Part shown: piece by piece, positions 7,930 to 16,497 of the stretch
How positions within the stretch are numbered: the stretch's first letter is position 1
Layout: each line of letters begins with the position of its first letter
Assembly: GCF_017876655.1 (NCBI RefSeq)
Contig: NZ_JAGIOK010000001.1
Location: forward strand, 682,001 to 746,000
Length of the DNA: 64,000 nt
Origin: Microbacterium imperiale
GTDB taxonomy: Bacteria; Actinomycetota; Actinomycetes; Actinomycetales; Microbacteriaceae
Direction: 5' to 3'
Translations under genes and position numbers: made by a program
Notes under the pieces: generated by a model
The model's database searches: none
The model's input: only the letters and a program-made list of their open reading frames with translations
Told to the model about the DNA's origin: nothing

Positions 7930-8919
7930 TCAGTCTTCGCGGTGACGTCCTTTGCTGCCGCGCGGGATCGGGAGCTGCTGGCTGTCGAGCACGACCTGCG
8001 GGTGGTTGCGCGCCAGAGAGGTCACGCCGTACACCGCGACGGCGCCCGCGACGACGAAGCCGACGAACGCGGGCCAGGGCGCCGTCGCGGCCTCACGGAG
8101 GATCGCGATACCGATGATGACCGCGACGATCGGGTCGATCACGGTGAGCCCCGCGATGACGAGGTCGGGCGGTCCGACGGAGTATGCCGTCTGGACGAAG
8201 TACGCGCCGACGGCCGTGGCGGTGATCAGGCCGACCAGGCAGAGCAGCGTCAGCCACTCGAAGTCGCCGTTCTGGATCCGCGAGATGACCACCTTCGCGA
8301 GCGTCGCGACGAACCCGTAGATGATTCCGGATGCCGCGATGTAGAAGAGGGGCTTGGCCCCCTTGCGCACGAGCAGCCACACGGCGCCCGAGATGAGCAG
8401 GACGCCCGCGAGCAGCGCGAGGATCGTGATCAGCTGCGCCTGGTCGATCGGCTCCTCCGTCGCCACGAGGGCGGCCACGGTCACGAAGGCCAGGATGCCC
8501 CCGACGCACAGGATGATCGACCGCACCGAGCGCCGGGTCGGCTTCACGCCCGTGATGCGTGCGTTCAGGAGGGTCGTGATGACGAGCGAGATGGCGCCGA
8601 GCGGCTGGACGAGGATCAGCGGCGCGAACGTGAGCGCGGCGAGCTGGCACACGATCGCGAGGCCGAGCATGATCGTGCCGGCGACCCAGGACGGCCGCTT
8701 GAGCAGACTGAAGAGCTGCGCGCCGTTCAGCCCGGCACTGCCGGACGAGTTGGTGAGGCGCTCCACCTTCTGCACCCCGCGGTGCTGATACAGCGCTCCG
8801 AACGACATGAAGACGGCGCCGAGGAGGGCGAGGGGGATGCCGATGAGGATTCTGGGTTCGCGGAAGACGCCGATCAGCTGATCGGTGACGTCATCGAGGG
8901 ACGCGACAAACGGAATCAC
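7930..8919 (-). CDS. DMT-superfamily membrane transporter (EamA/NIPA-like)
   Basis: 329 aa with about nine to ten hydrophobic helices, for example IGIPLALLGAVFMSFGALY near the N-terminus and VIAGLTVIDPIVAVIIGIAI near the C-terminus. The two-fold repeat of helices is typical of the drug/metabolite transporter superfamily. The substrate cannot be told from sequence. The C-terminal tail is short, charged and cytosolic. The GTG start at 8919 is preceded at exactly 6 nt by TAGGGT, so the message is probably leaderless. It is divergent from def. Confidence 0.85.
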   Translation of the reverse strand: MIPFVASLDDVTDQLIGVFREPRILIGIPLALLGAVFMSFGALYQHRGVQKVERLTNSSGSAGLNGAQLFSLLKRPSWVAGTIMLGLAIVCQLAALTFAPLILVQPLGAISLVITTLLNARITGVKPTRRSVRSIILCVGGILAFVTVAALVATEEPIDQAQLITILALLAGVLLISGAVWLLVRKGAKPLFYIAASGIIYGFVATLAKVVISRIQNGDFEWLTLLCLVGLITATAVGAYFVQTAYSVGPPDLVIAGLTVIDPIVAVIIGIAILREAATAPWPAFVGFVVAGAVAVYGVTSLARNHPQVVLDSQQLPIPRGSKGRHRED

Positions 8920-8925
8920 CTCTTG

Positions 8926-8931
8926 ACCCTA
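8926..8931 (-). promoter_or_regulatory. -10 hexamer of the DMT transporter (leaderless)
   Basis: On the minus strand TAGGGT is followed by six bases and then the GTG start, which places the expected transcript start on the start codon. Confidence 0.55.
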
Positions 8932-8950
8932 ACGTCGAAGACCGCTCGAT

Positions 8951-8956
8951 TAGGCT
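8951..8956 (+). promoter_or_regulatory. -10 hexamer of def (leaderless)
   Basis: TAGGCT, six bases, then the GTG start of def. It lies back to back with the transporter promoter at 8926-8931. Confidence 0.6.
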
Positions 8957-8962
8957 CGAAAC

Positions 8963-9529
8963 GTGCCCGTTCTTCCGATTCGCATCATGGGCGATCCCGT
9001 CCTCCACGCACCCGCCGCTCCCGTCTCCGAGATCACCGACGAGATCCGTCAACTCGTCGCCGACATGTACGAGACGATGGATGCCGCTCCGGGGGTGGGT
9101 CTGGCCGCACCCCAGGTGGGCGTCGGACTTCGCATCTACGTGTACACCTACCAGGACGACGACGGGAATGCCTGGCGCGGCGAGATCATCAACCCCGAGC
9201 TGTGGATCCGTCCGCTCGAGCCCGGCGCGCCCGACCCGGACGAGGAGTCCGAGGGGTGCCTGTCGTTCCCGGGCGAGCGTTTCCCGCTGCGCCGATCCGA
9301 CGAGGTGCTCGTCACGGGCATCGATCTGACCGGCTCGCCCGTCGAGATCCGCGTCGACGGATGGCGCGCCCGCATCATGCAGCACGAGTTCGACCACCTC
9401 GACGGCGTGCTCTACATCGACCGCCTCGATGACTCCGACTGGAAGACGACGCAGAAGATCGCCCGCAAGCGCGGATGGGGCCGCCCCGGCAACGCCTGGC
9501 TTCCCGGCGTGGACGACCTGGACGCCTGA
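8963..9529 (+). CDS. def: Peptide deformylase
   Basis: 188 aa. It removes the N-formyl group from nascent proteins using a bound metal, usually Fe2+. All three family motifs are intact: GVGLAAPQVGV (residues 44-54), EGCLSFPG with metal ligand Cys99, and HEFDHLDG with ligands His141 and His145 and catalytic Glu142. The GTG start has no Shine-Dalgarno sequence but a -10 hexamer 6 nt before it. glsA starts five bases after the stop. Confidence 0.96.
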   Translation: MPVLPIRIMGDPVLHAPAAPVSEITDEIRQLVADMYETMDAAPGVGLAAPQVGVGLRIYVYTYQDDDGNAWRGEIINPELWIRPLEPGAPDPDEESEGCLSFPGERFPLRRSDEVLVTGIDLTGSPVEIRVDGWRARIMQHEFDHLDGVLYIDRLDDSDWKTTQKIARKRGWGRPGNAWLPGVDDLDA

Positions 9530-9533
9530 GCGC

Positions 9534-10460
9534 ATGAGCCCGACGCGCACCCTGCAGGACTACGACCTCGATGCGCTGCGCGAGCGGGTGCTTCCCGAGC
9601 GCGCGGGGACCCGAGCCGACAGCATCCCCCAGCTGGCCGAGGCCGATCCCGACCTCTTCGGCATCGCGCTCGCCCTGCCGGACGGCTCGGTGCGGTCGAG
9701 TGGCGACGGCAGAGCGCCGTTCAGCATCCAGTCCGCCGTCAAGCCTTTCCTGTTCGCGCTCGCCCTCGCCGACATCGACGGCGCGGCACTCGATCGGGTC
9801 GGCATCGAACCGACGGGCGAGGCGTTCGACGCGATCAAGCTCGAGAGCGACACGGGGCGGCCGCCGAACCCCATGGTCAACGCCGGGGCGATCCTGACGT
9901 GCGCGTTGGTGCACGGGAACGACCCGGAGGCTCGGGCGGAGCGCATCCGCGACGGTCTCTCTCGCTTCGCCGGACGCGCGTTGAGCGTGGACGAGGATGT
10001 CGCGCACAGCGAGCATCTCTTGGGCGACCGCAACCATGCACTGGCGCACCTCATGCGCGCCGAGGGCACGCTGGACGACTCGGCCGATGACGCCGTCGCC
10101 GTCTACGCACGCGCGTGCGCGGTCGTCGTCGACGTCGAAACCCTCGCCGTCATGGGCGCGACCTTGGCATTCGGCGGAGTGAATCCCCTGACCGGCGAAC
10201 GCGTGGTGGCATCCGAGATCGCCCGCGACGTGGTCGCAGTCATGGCGACCTGCGGCGTCTACGACGGCTCCGGTCGATGGATGCGGGCCGTCGGTGTGCC
10301 GGCGAAGTCGAGCGTTTCCGGGGCCATCGTGCTGTCGGCTCCCGGCACGGCGGGCGCCGCGATCGTCAGTCCGCCGCTGGACGAGCAGGGCACGAGCGTA
10401 CGCGGGCGGATCGCGGCGGAGGCCCTGAGCGCCGACCTCGGGCTGCACGTCTTCGGCTGA
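9534..10460 (+). CDS. glsA: Glutaminase A
   Basis: 308 aa. It hydrolyses glutamine to glutamate and ammonia with a serine-dependent beta-lactamase-like fold. The catalytic S-x-x-K is in FSIQSAVKPF (Ser67, Lys70); most relatives read SISK, so the middle serine is a valine here. NPMVNAGAI and the C-terminal KSSVSGAI block are also family hallmarks. The ATG at 9534 follows the def stop after four bases without a clear ribosome binding site, so it is presumably coupled to def translation. Confidence 0.93.
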   Translation: MSPTRTLQDYDLDALRERVLPERAGTRADSIPQLAEADPDLFGIALALPDGSVRSSGDGRAPFSIQSAVKPFLFALALADIDGAALDRVGIEPTGEAFDAIKLESDTGRPPNPMVNAGAILTCALVHGNDPEARAERIRDGLSRFAGRALSVDEDVAHSEHLLGDRNHALAHLMRAEGTLDDSADDAVAVYARACAVVVDVETLAVMGATLAFGGVNPLTGERVVASEIARDVVAVMATCGVYDGSGRWMRAVGVPAKSSVSGAIVLSAPGTAGAAIVSPPLDEQGTSVRGRIAAEALSADLGLHVFG

Positions 10461-10520
10461 GTCCGGGGCCACGGTCGCCCGCGAGGCGGGCGGGGTGGGG
10501 CGGATGTCGGAGGTTCGTGC

Positions 10521-10526
10521 CATCAT
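10521..10526 (+). promoter_or_regulatory. Possible -10 of the DUF222-HNH gene
   Basis: CATCAT sits six bases before the ATG, matching the leaderless spacing found elsewhere in the window but with a poorer hexamer. Confidence 0.3.
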
Positions 10527-10532
10527 TCGAAC

Positions 10533-11981
10533 ATGCATTCGACGGTGGGGATCGGGAGCGATGCGGATGTCGCCGCCCTCGCGGAACTCGTCGCCGACGC
10601 CGAGCGAGTGACGGATGCCGCGCGCGCGGCGCAGATCCATGAGGTGCACGTGCTCGCTGCGGCGGGGCGTCTGGCGGAGCAGCAGTCAGCGGGTGCATCC
10701 GAGCGGGTCAAGGCCCGCGAGATGGCGCTGCGGAGCATCGCGGCGGAGCTCGCGGGAGTGTTCGTCACGACCGACCGAACCCTGCAACGGCGCATCGACG
10801 AAGCGCGCGATCTGGTCGAGAACTACCCGGCGACGATGACTGCCTGGGAAGCCGGACGCATCACCCGAGGGCACGTGCGGGTGATTCAAGACACCGGGTG
10901 CGTTGTGCCGGCCGAGGTGCGGGGCGAGTTCGAGCGGGCGGCGATCGAAAGGTGCGAGGGCGAGACGCCGAACCGGGTGCGGGACGCACTCGTGCACCTC
11001 GCGGAGAGGTTGCACCCGCGCTCGTTCAGCGAGCGGCACGAAGAGGCCGCCGCAGGGCGATGCGTGCGTGTGCACCCGGGGCCGGACGGGATGTCGGACC
11101 TGATCGCGACCCTCCCCACGGTGATTGCCGAGGGAGTGATCGACCGGCTGACGCGTCAGGCGCGGGAGATCATCGACGCCCGCCCGCAGGTCGATGCCGC
11201 CCCCGCAATTGAGGCAGACGCGTCATCGGATCCGGCCGTGGATCCGACGCTGGCGGCCAACACGGATGCCGCTGGCACCGTTCACGGCAACGACGCATCC
11301 GACGGTTCCACCGACTCCCACGGGTCGTCGTTCGCGGGCGACACCCGCACGATCGATCAGGTCCGGGCGGACGTCTTCGCCGACCTCCTCCTCGCCGGGA
11401 CGCCGTCACTGGACCCGACCGCCGACGCCGACGGAAACGGTGCGCTCGGCGCGATCCGCGCAAAGGTGCAGGTCGTCGTCCCAGCGCTCACCCTGACCGG
11501 CGAAGACGACGGGCCGGCCGACCTCGTCGGGCACTCCCCCATCGACGCCGCCACCGCGCGCGAGCTCGCCGGCGAGAACACCGCCTGGGACCGGCTCGTC
11601 ACCCACCCCGTCACCGGAACCGTCCTCGAGTGCGACGCGTACCAGCCCACCGCGGCGATGAGACGGCTGCTGCGGGCAAGGGACCGGCACTGTCGATTCC
11701 CGGGATGCCGACAGCCAGCCGTCCGGTGCGAGATCGACCACACCCACGCCGCATCCGACGGCGGTGCCACCCACGTCGGCAACCTCGCCCACCTCTGCAA
11801 GAGGCATCACGACGTCAAACACCACACCCGATGGCACGTCAGACAGCTGGCGGGAGGCCGACTCGTATGGACCTCCCCCACCGGGAGGGTCTACCGGGAA
11901 GACGCGCCACCGCCGCTGGTTGCATTCGCGCCCCCGGCAGACGGTGCACCTCCCGGTCCGCCGCCATCGCCTCCGTTTTGA
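10533..11981 (+). CDS. DUF222 and HNH endonuclease domain protein (13E12-repeat family)
   Basis: 482 aa. The N-terminal 200 residues are the helical DUF222 region (ARAAQIHEVHVLAAAGRLAE). A low-complexity Ala/Asp/Thr linker spans about residues 215-270. The C-terminus has a complete HNH nuclease with zinc ligands: CRFPGCRQPAVRC, then EIDHTHAASDGG, then NLAHLCKRHHDVKH. The family is multicopy in Microbacteriaceae and includes the M. tuberculosis REP13E12 proteins; its biological role is unsettled. A tandem array of 14-bp units begins at its stop codon. Confidence 0.9.
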   Translation: MHSTVGIGSDADVAALAELVADAERVTDAARAAQIHEVHVLAAAGRLAEQQSAGASERVKAREMALRSIAAELAGVFVTTDRTLQRRIDEARDLVENYPATMTAWEAGRITRGHVRVIQDTGCVVPAEVRGEFERAAIERCEGETPNRVRDALVHLAERLHPRSFSERHEEAAAGRCVRVHPGPDGMSDLIATLPTVIAEGVIDRLTRQAREIIDARPQVDAAPAIEADASSDPAVDPTLAANTDAAGTVHGNDASDGSTDSHGSSFAGDTRTIDQVRADVFADLLLAGTPSLDPTADADGNGALGAIRAKVQVVVPALTLTGEDDGPADLVGHSPIDAATARELAGENTAWDRLVTHPVTGTVLECDAYQPTAAMRRLLRARDRHCRFPGCRQPAVRCEIDHTHAASDGGATHVGNLAHLCKRHHDVKHHTRWHVRQLAGGRLVWTSPTGRVYREDAPPPLVAFAPPADGAPPGPPPSPPF

Positions 11982-12127
11982 GCGCAGCTTCACGAGCGCC
12001 AATCACGAGCGCACCGTCATGAGCACCGCGCCACGAGCGTGCCCTCACGAGTGCGCCGTCACGAGCGCACCGTCTGAGCGCACCGTCTGAGCGCGCCGTC
12101 ACGAGCGCGCCGTCAAGAGCACGGCGT
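11979..12127 (+). repeat. Tandem array of about eleven 13-14 bp units
   Basis: The consensus is CACGAGCGCRCCGT. Units start at 11979, 11991, 12004, 12018, 12032, 12046, 12060, 12074, 12087, 12100 and 12114; two units have CTGAGCG in place of CACGAGCG and are 13 bp. The first, degenerate unit contains the stop codon of the DUF222-HNH gene. There are no spacers, so this is a minisatellite rather than CRISPR. No gene covers it. Confidence 0.8.
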
Positions 12128-12203
12128 CCGCGCCAACGGCGCTCCTCCGCGTCGCATCACACCGACCGACACCGGCAGCGGCGGCAGCATCCGGGCAAAG
12201 GTA

Positions 12204-12230
12204 AAGGCCCGGGGTGGAAGCCCGGGCCTT
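12204..12230 (-). terminator. Intrinsic terminator of tRNA-Asn
   Basis: AAGGCCCGGG pairs with CCCGGGCCTT around a 7-nt loop. Read on the minus strand it is followed by TTTACC and lies about 36 nt past the tRNA 3' end. The 76 bases between the tandem array and this hairpin hold nothing else I can identify. Confidence 0.75.
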
Positions 12231-12265
12231 CGGTGAGAGCCGCGGTAGATAACGCGGGTCTCTCG

Positions 12266-12338
12266 CTCCCCGGCTTGGACTCGAACCAAGAACCTATCGG
12301 TTAACAGCCGATTGCTCTGCCAATTGAGCTACCGAGGA
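12266..12338 (-). tRNA. tRNA-Asn (GTT anticodon)
   Basis: 73 nt cloverleaf. The acceptor stem is TCCTCGG/CCGGGGA with a G discriminator, the D arm GCTC...GAGC, the anticodon loop CTGTTAA reading GTT, and the T arm CTTGG-TTCGAGT-CCAAG. CCA is not encoded. An AT-rich promoter-like patch lies upstream (12371-12376) and a hairpin terminator downstream. Confidence 0.95.
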
Positions 12339-12370
12339 TCAGTCACCCGCTCGCGCTGGGCAACCCCTCT

Positions 12371-12376
12371 ATATTA
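12371..12376 (-). promoter_or_regulatory. -10 hexamer of tRNA-Asn
   Basis: TAATAT on the minus strand, about 32 nt before the mature tRNA end, inside the only markedly AT-rich patch in the neighbourhood. Confidence 0.5.
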
Positions 12377-12430
12377 GCAAAGCCCAGGGGGTGCTGACGA
12401 CATCGGGCGACCGCCGGGCGGGTCGGCGTG

Positions 12431-13207
12431 TCACGAGGCTCGGGAACGTCCATCCGGCGTCCAGGCGACCTCCGACGCGCTCGAGCCGTACCCCACCGGC
12501 CTGCCCGCGTGCAGCACGAGCGCCGCGGCATCCAATTCGTCCGCCGTCTCGGGGTCATTGGTGGCGATGACGATCGCCATGCCGGTGTCGTCACGCCTCG
12601 TCAGCAGCGCCTCGCGCGCCGCGATGCGCACCTCGATGTCGAGGTTGGCGTACGGATCGTCGCCGATGAACACTTTCGGGTCGAGCACGAGTGCCCGGGC
12701 GAGGGCGACGCGCTGCCGCATCCCCGCGCTCAGCTCATACGGGTACTGCGAGGCCGCGCCCAGCGGCAGGTGCAGCTCATCCAGCAGCGATGCCACACGC
12801 AGCGCCAGCGCGCGCGGGCTGACCCGTCGGTCGCGGGCCGTGATGGGCTCCGCGATCACTTCGGACACCGTCAGCCGTGCGGGCAGCGAAGCGCCCGCGG
12901 CCTGCGGCATGTGACCGGCGTAGTACGTCAGCATCCGGCGTGAGCGTCCGCCCTTGCGCGCCGAGATCCCGGCGACCTCGGCCAGACCGCCCACGACGCC
13001 GACGTCCGCCGGTGCCGTGCCCGCCAAGACCGACAGCAGCGTCGACTTGCCCGAGCCGGTGGCCCCCATCACCGCCAGCGCCTCGCCGGCACGCACCGTG
13101 AAGCTGACGCCCTCGACGACGCGGTCAGCGTCTCCGGTGCGCGCGATCGACAGATCGTCGCAGCGAACCGCGATCTCCGCGTCGGGTCGTCGGGACATGC
13201 GCTTCAT
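12431..13207 (-). CDS. Orphan ABC-type ATPase with degenerate catalytic motifs
   Basis: 258 aa with one nucleotide-binding domain. Walker A (GATGSGKST, about residue 50) and the signature (ELSAGMRQRVALARAL) are intact and closest in style to peptide-importer ATPases. The Walker B end reads VFIGDDPYANLD, with Asp where the catalytic Glu should be, and the H-loop reads IATNDPETADE, with Asn in place of His. No permease or binding protein is near. It lies 42 bp after dnaG on the same strand and may be the last gene of dusB-dgt-dnaG. Slow or no ATP hydrolysis is expected from family knowledge, so a regulatory role is possible. Start could also be the ATG at 13198. Confidence 0.8.
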   Translation of the reverse strand: MKRMSRRPDAEIAVRCDDLSIARTGDADRVVEGVSFTVRAGEALAVMGATGSGKSTLLSVLAGTAPADVGVVGGLAEVAGISARKGGRSRRMLTYYAGHMPQAAGASLPARLTVSEVIAEPITARDRRVSPRALALRVASLLDELHLPLGAASQYPYELSAGMRQRVALARALVLDPKVFIGDDPYANLDIEVRIAAREALLTRRDDTGMAIVIATNDPETADELDAAALVLHAGRPVGYGSSASEVAWTPDGRSRAS

Positions 13208-13249
13208 CCTGCCTGTTTCGGCGACCCCGCGCCACTCGTACCGCCGTCG

Positions 13250-15124
13250 CTATTCGGTCTCCATCAGGCGGCGCACGCGAACGTCCAGGTCGCGGATGGC
13301 CATGCCGATCGAGCGGAACTCCGCCGAGCCGGGCTCGAGGCGCTGCTGGGCACTCCGCAGCTCGGCCTTCTCACGCTCGAGCGCGCGCAAGCGCAGCTTC
13401 CGCAGCGACTCCATCGCCGTCGTCTGAGCGATGCGCTCGGTTCCCGCGGGGAAATCCGCCGTCAGCAGCTCGATGGTGAGCGTGCGGTACGGCTCCCGCG
13501 TTGCGTCGACGGCAGCCGAGGTCCACCCGGGCTTCGTCAGGTCGGGCTGCAGCGAGATCGCCTGGCGGACGGCTTCGAGCGCCGGATGCGGCATCGGCAG
13601 CCCCAACGCGATGTCGACGGCCTGCTTCTCGAGCAGATGCCCGTACTGCAGCACGCCCATGAGCGCGCGCTTCTCGAGCTCGAACGCCGGCGGGAGCGAC
13701 GCGAGGGTCACGCGGACCGACGCCGACGGCTCACCCGCGGGCTGACCCGGGGCGGGAGCGGCGGCATCCGGCCGTTGCGGTGCCGACCCCGCCGACGCGG
13801 CTGGAGCCCGCCGGGCGGCCCGTTCCACCTCGGGTTGCACCTCCGACAGGTCGAGCCCGAGCTTCCGAGCCAGAACGCGGGTGTACCCCGGCCGCAGCGC
13901 GGCATCCCGGATGTCGGCCACGATCGGCGCCGCCGCTCGCAGCGCCCCGATCTGGCCCTCCACGGTCGACAGATCATAGGTGGACAGCCGCTGGTCCATG
14001 ACGAACTCGAACATCGGCGCCTTCGCGTCGATGAGCGCGCGGACGGCGGCGTCACCGCGATTGAGTCGCAGGTCGCACGGGTCGAGCCCCTCGGGCGCCA
14101 CGGCCACATAGGTCTGCGCCGCGAATCGCTTCTCATCGCCGAAGGCGCGCAGCGCAGCCTTCTGGCCGGCGGCATCCGGGTCGAACGTGAAGACCACTTC
14201 GCCCGAGCTGCCCTCGCTGTCTCCCATGACGCGGCGCAGCACGGTGATGTGCTCAGATCCGAATGCCGTGCCGCACGACGCGATCGCTCCGGTGACCCCC
14301 GCCAGATGGCAGGCCATCACGTCGGTGTATCCCTCGACGACGACGACGCGGTGTTCGCGCGAGATCGACTTCTTCGCGAGGTCGAGGCCGTAGAGCACCG
14401 ACGCCTTCTTGTAGATGGGTGTCTCGGGCGTGTTGAGGTACTTCGGCCCCTGATCGTCGTCGTAAAGGCGGCGCGCGCCGAACCCGATGGTCTGCCCCGC
14501 GACATCCCGGATCGGCCACACCAGACGCCCGCGGAACCGGTCGTACACGCCGCGCTGTCCCTTGGACACGAGGCCTCCGGCGAGCAGCTCGTCGTCGGTG
14601 AACCCCTGCGAGCGCAGCGCGTCGCGCAGCGCGGACCACCCCTGCGGCGCGTAGCCGACACCGAAGTGCGCCGCGGCGCCGGCGTCGAAGCCCCGCTCGC
14701 CGAGGAACTGTCGAGCCGCCTGCGCATCGGGCGACGACAGCTGCGACCGGTAGATCTCCGCCGCGGCCGTGTGCGCTGCGTACAGCCGCGAGCGACCGCT
14801 CGTCTCGGGAGCCGCCGCGCCGTCCTCGTAGTGCAGCGAGTATCCGATGCGCGCCGCGAGCCGCTCGACCGCCTCGGTGAACGACAGGTGGTCCATCGCG
14901 CGCAGGAACGAGTACACGTCGCCGGATTCGCCGCACCCGAAGCAGTGGTAGTAGCCCACCTGCGGGCGGACGTGGAAGCTGGGGCTGCGCTCGTCGTGGA
15001 AGGGACACAGCCCCTTGAGCGAGCCGACGCCCGCCGACTTCAGCGCGACACGCTCGCCGACGATGTCACCGATGTTCGTACGAGCCTTGACCTCTTCGAT
15101 GTCGGTCTGCCGGATGCGTGCCAT
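13250..15124 (-). CDS. dnaG: DNA primase
   Basis: 624 aa. It synthesises RNA primers at the replication fork. The N-terminal CHC2 zinc finger is present (CPFHDERSPSFHV followed by HCFGCGESGD), then the TOPRIM core with VVVVEGYTDVMA and FTFDPDAAGQKA, then a C-terminal helicase-binding region ending in a Glu/Arg-rich helix. The ATG overlaps the dgt TGA by one base (ATGA), so the real start is 15124 although the frame stays open further upstream. Confidence 0.96.
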   Translation of the reverse strand: MARIRQTDIEEVKARTNIGDIVGERVALKSAGVGSLKGLCPFHDERSPSFHVRPQVGYYHCFGCGESGDVYSFLRAMDHLSFTEAVERLAARIGYSLHYEDGAAAPETSGRSRLYAAHTAAAEIYRSQLSSPDAQAARQFLGERGFDAGAAAHFGVGYAPQGWSALRDALRSQGFTDDELLAGGLVSKGQRGVYDRFRGRLVWPIRDVAGQTIGFGARRLYDDDQGPKYLNTPETPIYKKASVLYGLDLAKKSISREHRVVVVEGYTDVMACHLAGVTGAIASCGTAFGSEHITVLRRVMGDSEGSSGEVVFTFDPDAAGQKAALRAFGDEKRFAAQTYVAVAPEGLDPCDLRLNRGDAAVRALIDAKAPMFEFVMDQRLSTYDLSTVEGQIGALRAAAPIVADIRDAALRPGYTRVLARKLGLDLSEVQPEVERAARRAPAASAGSAPQRPDAAAPAPGQPAGEPSASVRVTLASLPPAFELEKRALMGVLQYGHLLEKQAVDIALGLPMPHPALEAVRQAISLQPDLTKPGWTSAAVDATREPYRTLTIELLTADFPAGTERIAQTTAMESLRKLRLRALEREKAELRSAQQRLEPGSAEFRSIGMAIRDLDVRVRRLMETE

Positions 15125-16497
15125 CAGAGCCCTTCGAGCGGCTCGGGCAGGGCGAAGTGACTCGGCGCCGTCGCGCGGGGGTCGGACGACCACAGCCCGA
15201 GCTCGCGCAGGTCGACGGGGCCGACCAGCCGGCCGTGCCATTCGATCGCGAACCGGTCGGTGAGCATGGCGACCTGATCGACCACGACGCGCCGACGTTC
15301 GGCATCCGTCGTGGCAGCCGCGAAGTCCTCGGCGTGCAGCACGTCGAGGTGCTCGGGACGTTCCCACAGCGCGTCGGCCAGACGCCGCAGCACGCGCCGC
15401 TGCTCGTGATACAGGCCCTTGCGACCCTCGATCGAGACGACGAAGGCGCCGATGACGCCCTTGAGCACGGCCATCTCGACCTCGATGATCCGCGGCACGA
15501 TGACGCGTCCCCGGAACCGGGTGAGGACGGGGATGTCGTAGTGCTCGCGGGTCGCCGAGGTCGCCGCCCGCGCGAACCGGCCGATCAGGTCGGAGGTCAG
15601 GTTCTTGAGGCGGGCCATGTCGGCTCGCGAACCGCCGTACGACGTGAGCCACTCGGGCAGCCGCGTGAGACGGTACAGGGCGTCGCCCAGCTCATCCCGC
15701 GTGAACCCGTAGCCGACCCAGCTCTGGATCGCCGTCAGCAGCGCTTCCCGCTCGCGCGGGTCGGCGAGCCGACGCGGATCGAGGTAGCCGTTGAGCACGG
15801 CGTCCTCGAAGTCGTGCACCGAGTACGCGATGTCGTCCGAGAGGTCCATGACCTCGGCCTCGATGCAGCGCAGCCGCCCGGGGGCGTCTTCGCGCATCCA
15901 GCGGAACACCGCCTCGTCCTCGGGGTAGACGCCGAACTTCTGGCGTCCGCCCGGATCGGGGATGGCGTGCTCGACGGTCCACGGGTACTTGCATGTGGCG
16001 TCGAGGCTCGCGCGCGTGAGGTTCAGTCCCGCGCTCTGCCCGAAGGCGTCGACGACCTTGGGCTCGAGGCGCGACAGGATGCGCAGCGACTGCGCATTGC
16101 CCTCGAACCCGCCGATGTCCTCGGCCCAGTCGTTGAGCGCCCGCTCGCCGTTGTGGCCGAACGGCGGATGCCCGAGGTCGTGGCACAGGCACGCGGTGTC
16201 GACGACGTCGGGCGACAGCTCGAGGGCGATCGCCAGCTCGCGTCCGACCTGAGCGACCTCGAGCGAGTGCGTCAGGCGGTTGCGCGCGAAATCGGCGGGA
16301 CTCGCCGGGCTCAGCACCTGTGTCTTCGCAGCGAGCCGGCGCAGCGCACCCGAGTGCAGCACCCGCGCACGGTCGCGCGCGAAGCTGTCGCGCCGCGAGC
16401 GGTGCTCTTCGCGGTGGTAGCGGGCGGCGTCGTGGTCGTCGTAGCCGGTGGGGCGTCCCGCCGAGACCCCCACTCCGCTCGTCGCGTCAGCCGCCAC
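15124..16497 (-). CDS. dgt: Deoxyguanosinetriphosphate triphosphohydrolase-like protein
   Basis: About 457 aa, HD-domain dNTPase that cleaves dNTPs to nucleoside and triphosphate. The first HD ligands are in RLTHSLEVAQVGREL and the core HD is ACLCHDLGHPPFGHNGE; SDDIAYSVHDFEDA holds another metal ligand. The GTG at 16497 overlaps the dusB end by 11 bp and has GGAGA 9-10 nt upstream; the GTG at 16473 is an alternative. Adjacency to dnaG is common in actinobacteria and fits a role in dNTP balance at replication. Confidence 0.92.
   Translation of the reverse strand: MAADATSGVGVSAGRPTGYDDHDAARYHREEHRSRRDSFARDRARVLHSGALRRLAAKTQVLSPASPADFARNRLTHSLEVAQVGRELAIALELSPDVVDTACLCHDLGHPPFGHNGERALNDWAEDIGGFEGNAQSLRILSRLEPKVVDAFGQSAGLNLTRASLDATCKYPWTVEHAIPDPGGRQKFGVYPEDEAVFRWMREDAPGRLRCIEAEVMDLSDDIAYSVHDFEDAVLNGYLDPRRLADPREREALLTAIQSWVGYGFTRDELGDALYRLTRLPEWLTSYGGSRADMARLKNLTSDLIGRFARAATSATREHYDIPVLTRFRGRVIVPRIIEVEMAVLKGVIGAFVVSIEGRKGLYHEQRRVLRRLADALWERPEHLDVLHAEDFAAATTDAERRRVVVDQVAMLTDRFAIEWHGRLVGPVDLRELGLWSSDPRATAPSHFALPEPLEGL

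Noticed and set aside
11979..12127. CRISPR array
   Set aside because: Units are only 13-14 bp, contiguous and without spacers, and no cas genes are present.
12266..12338. tRNA-Asn as an integration site of a mobile element
   Set aside because: No integrase, no duplicated tRNA 3' end and no foreign gene block were seen near it.
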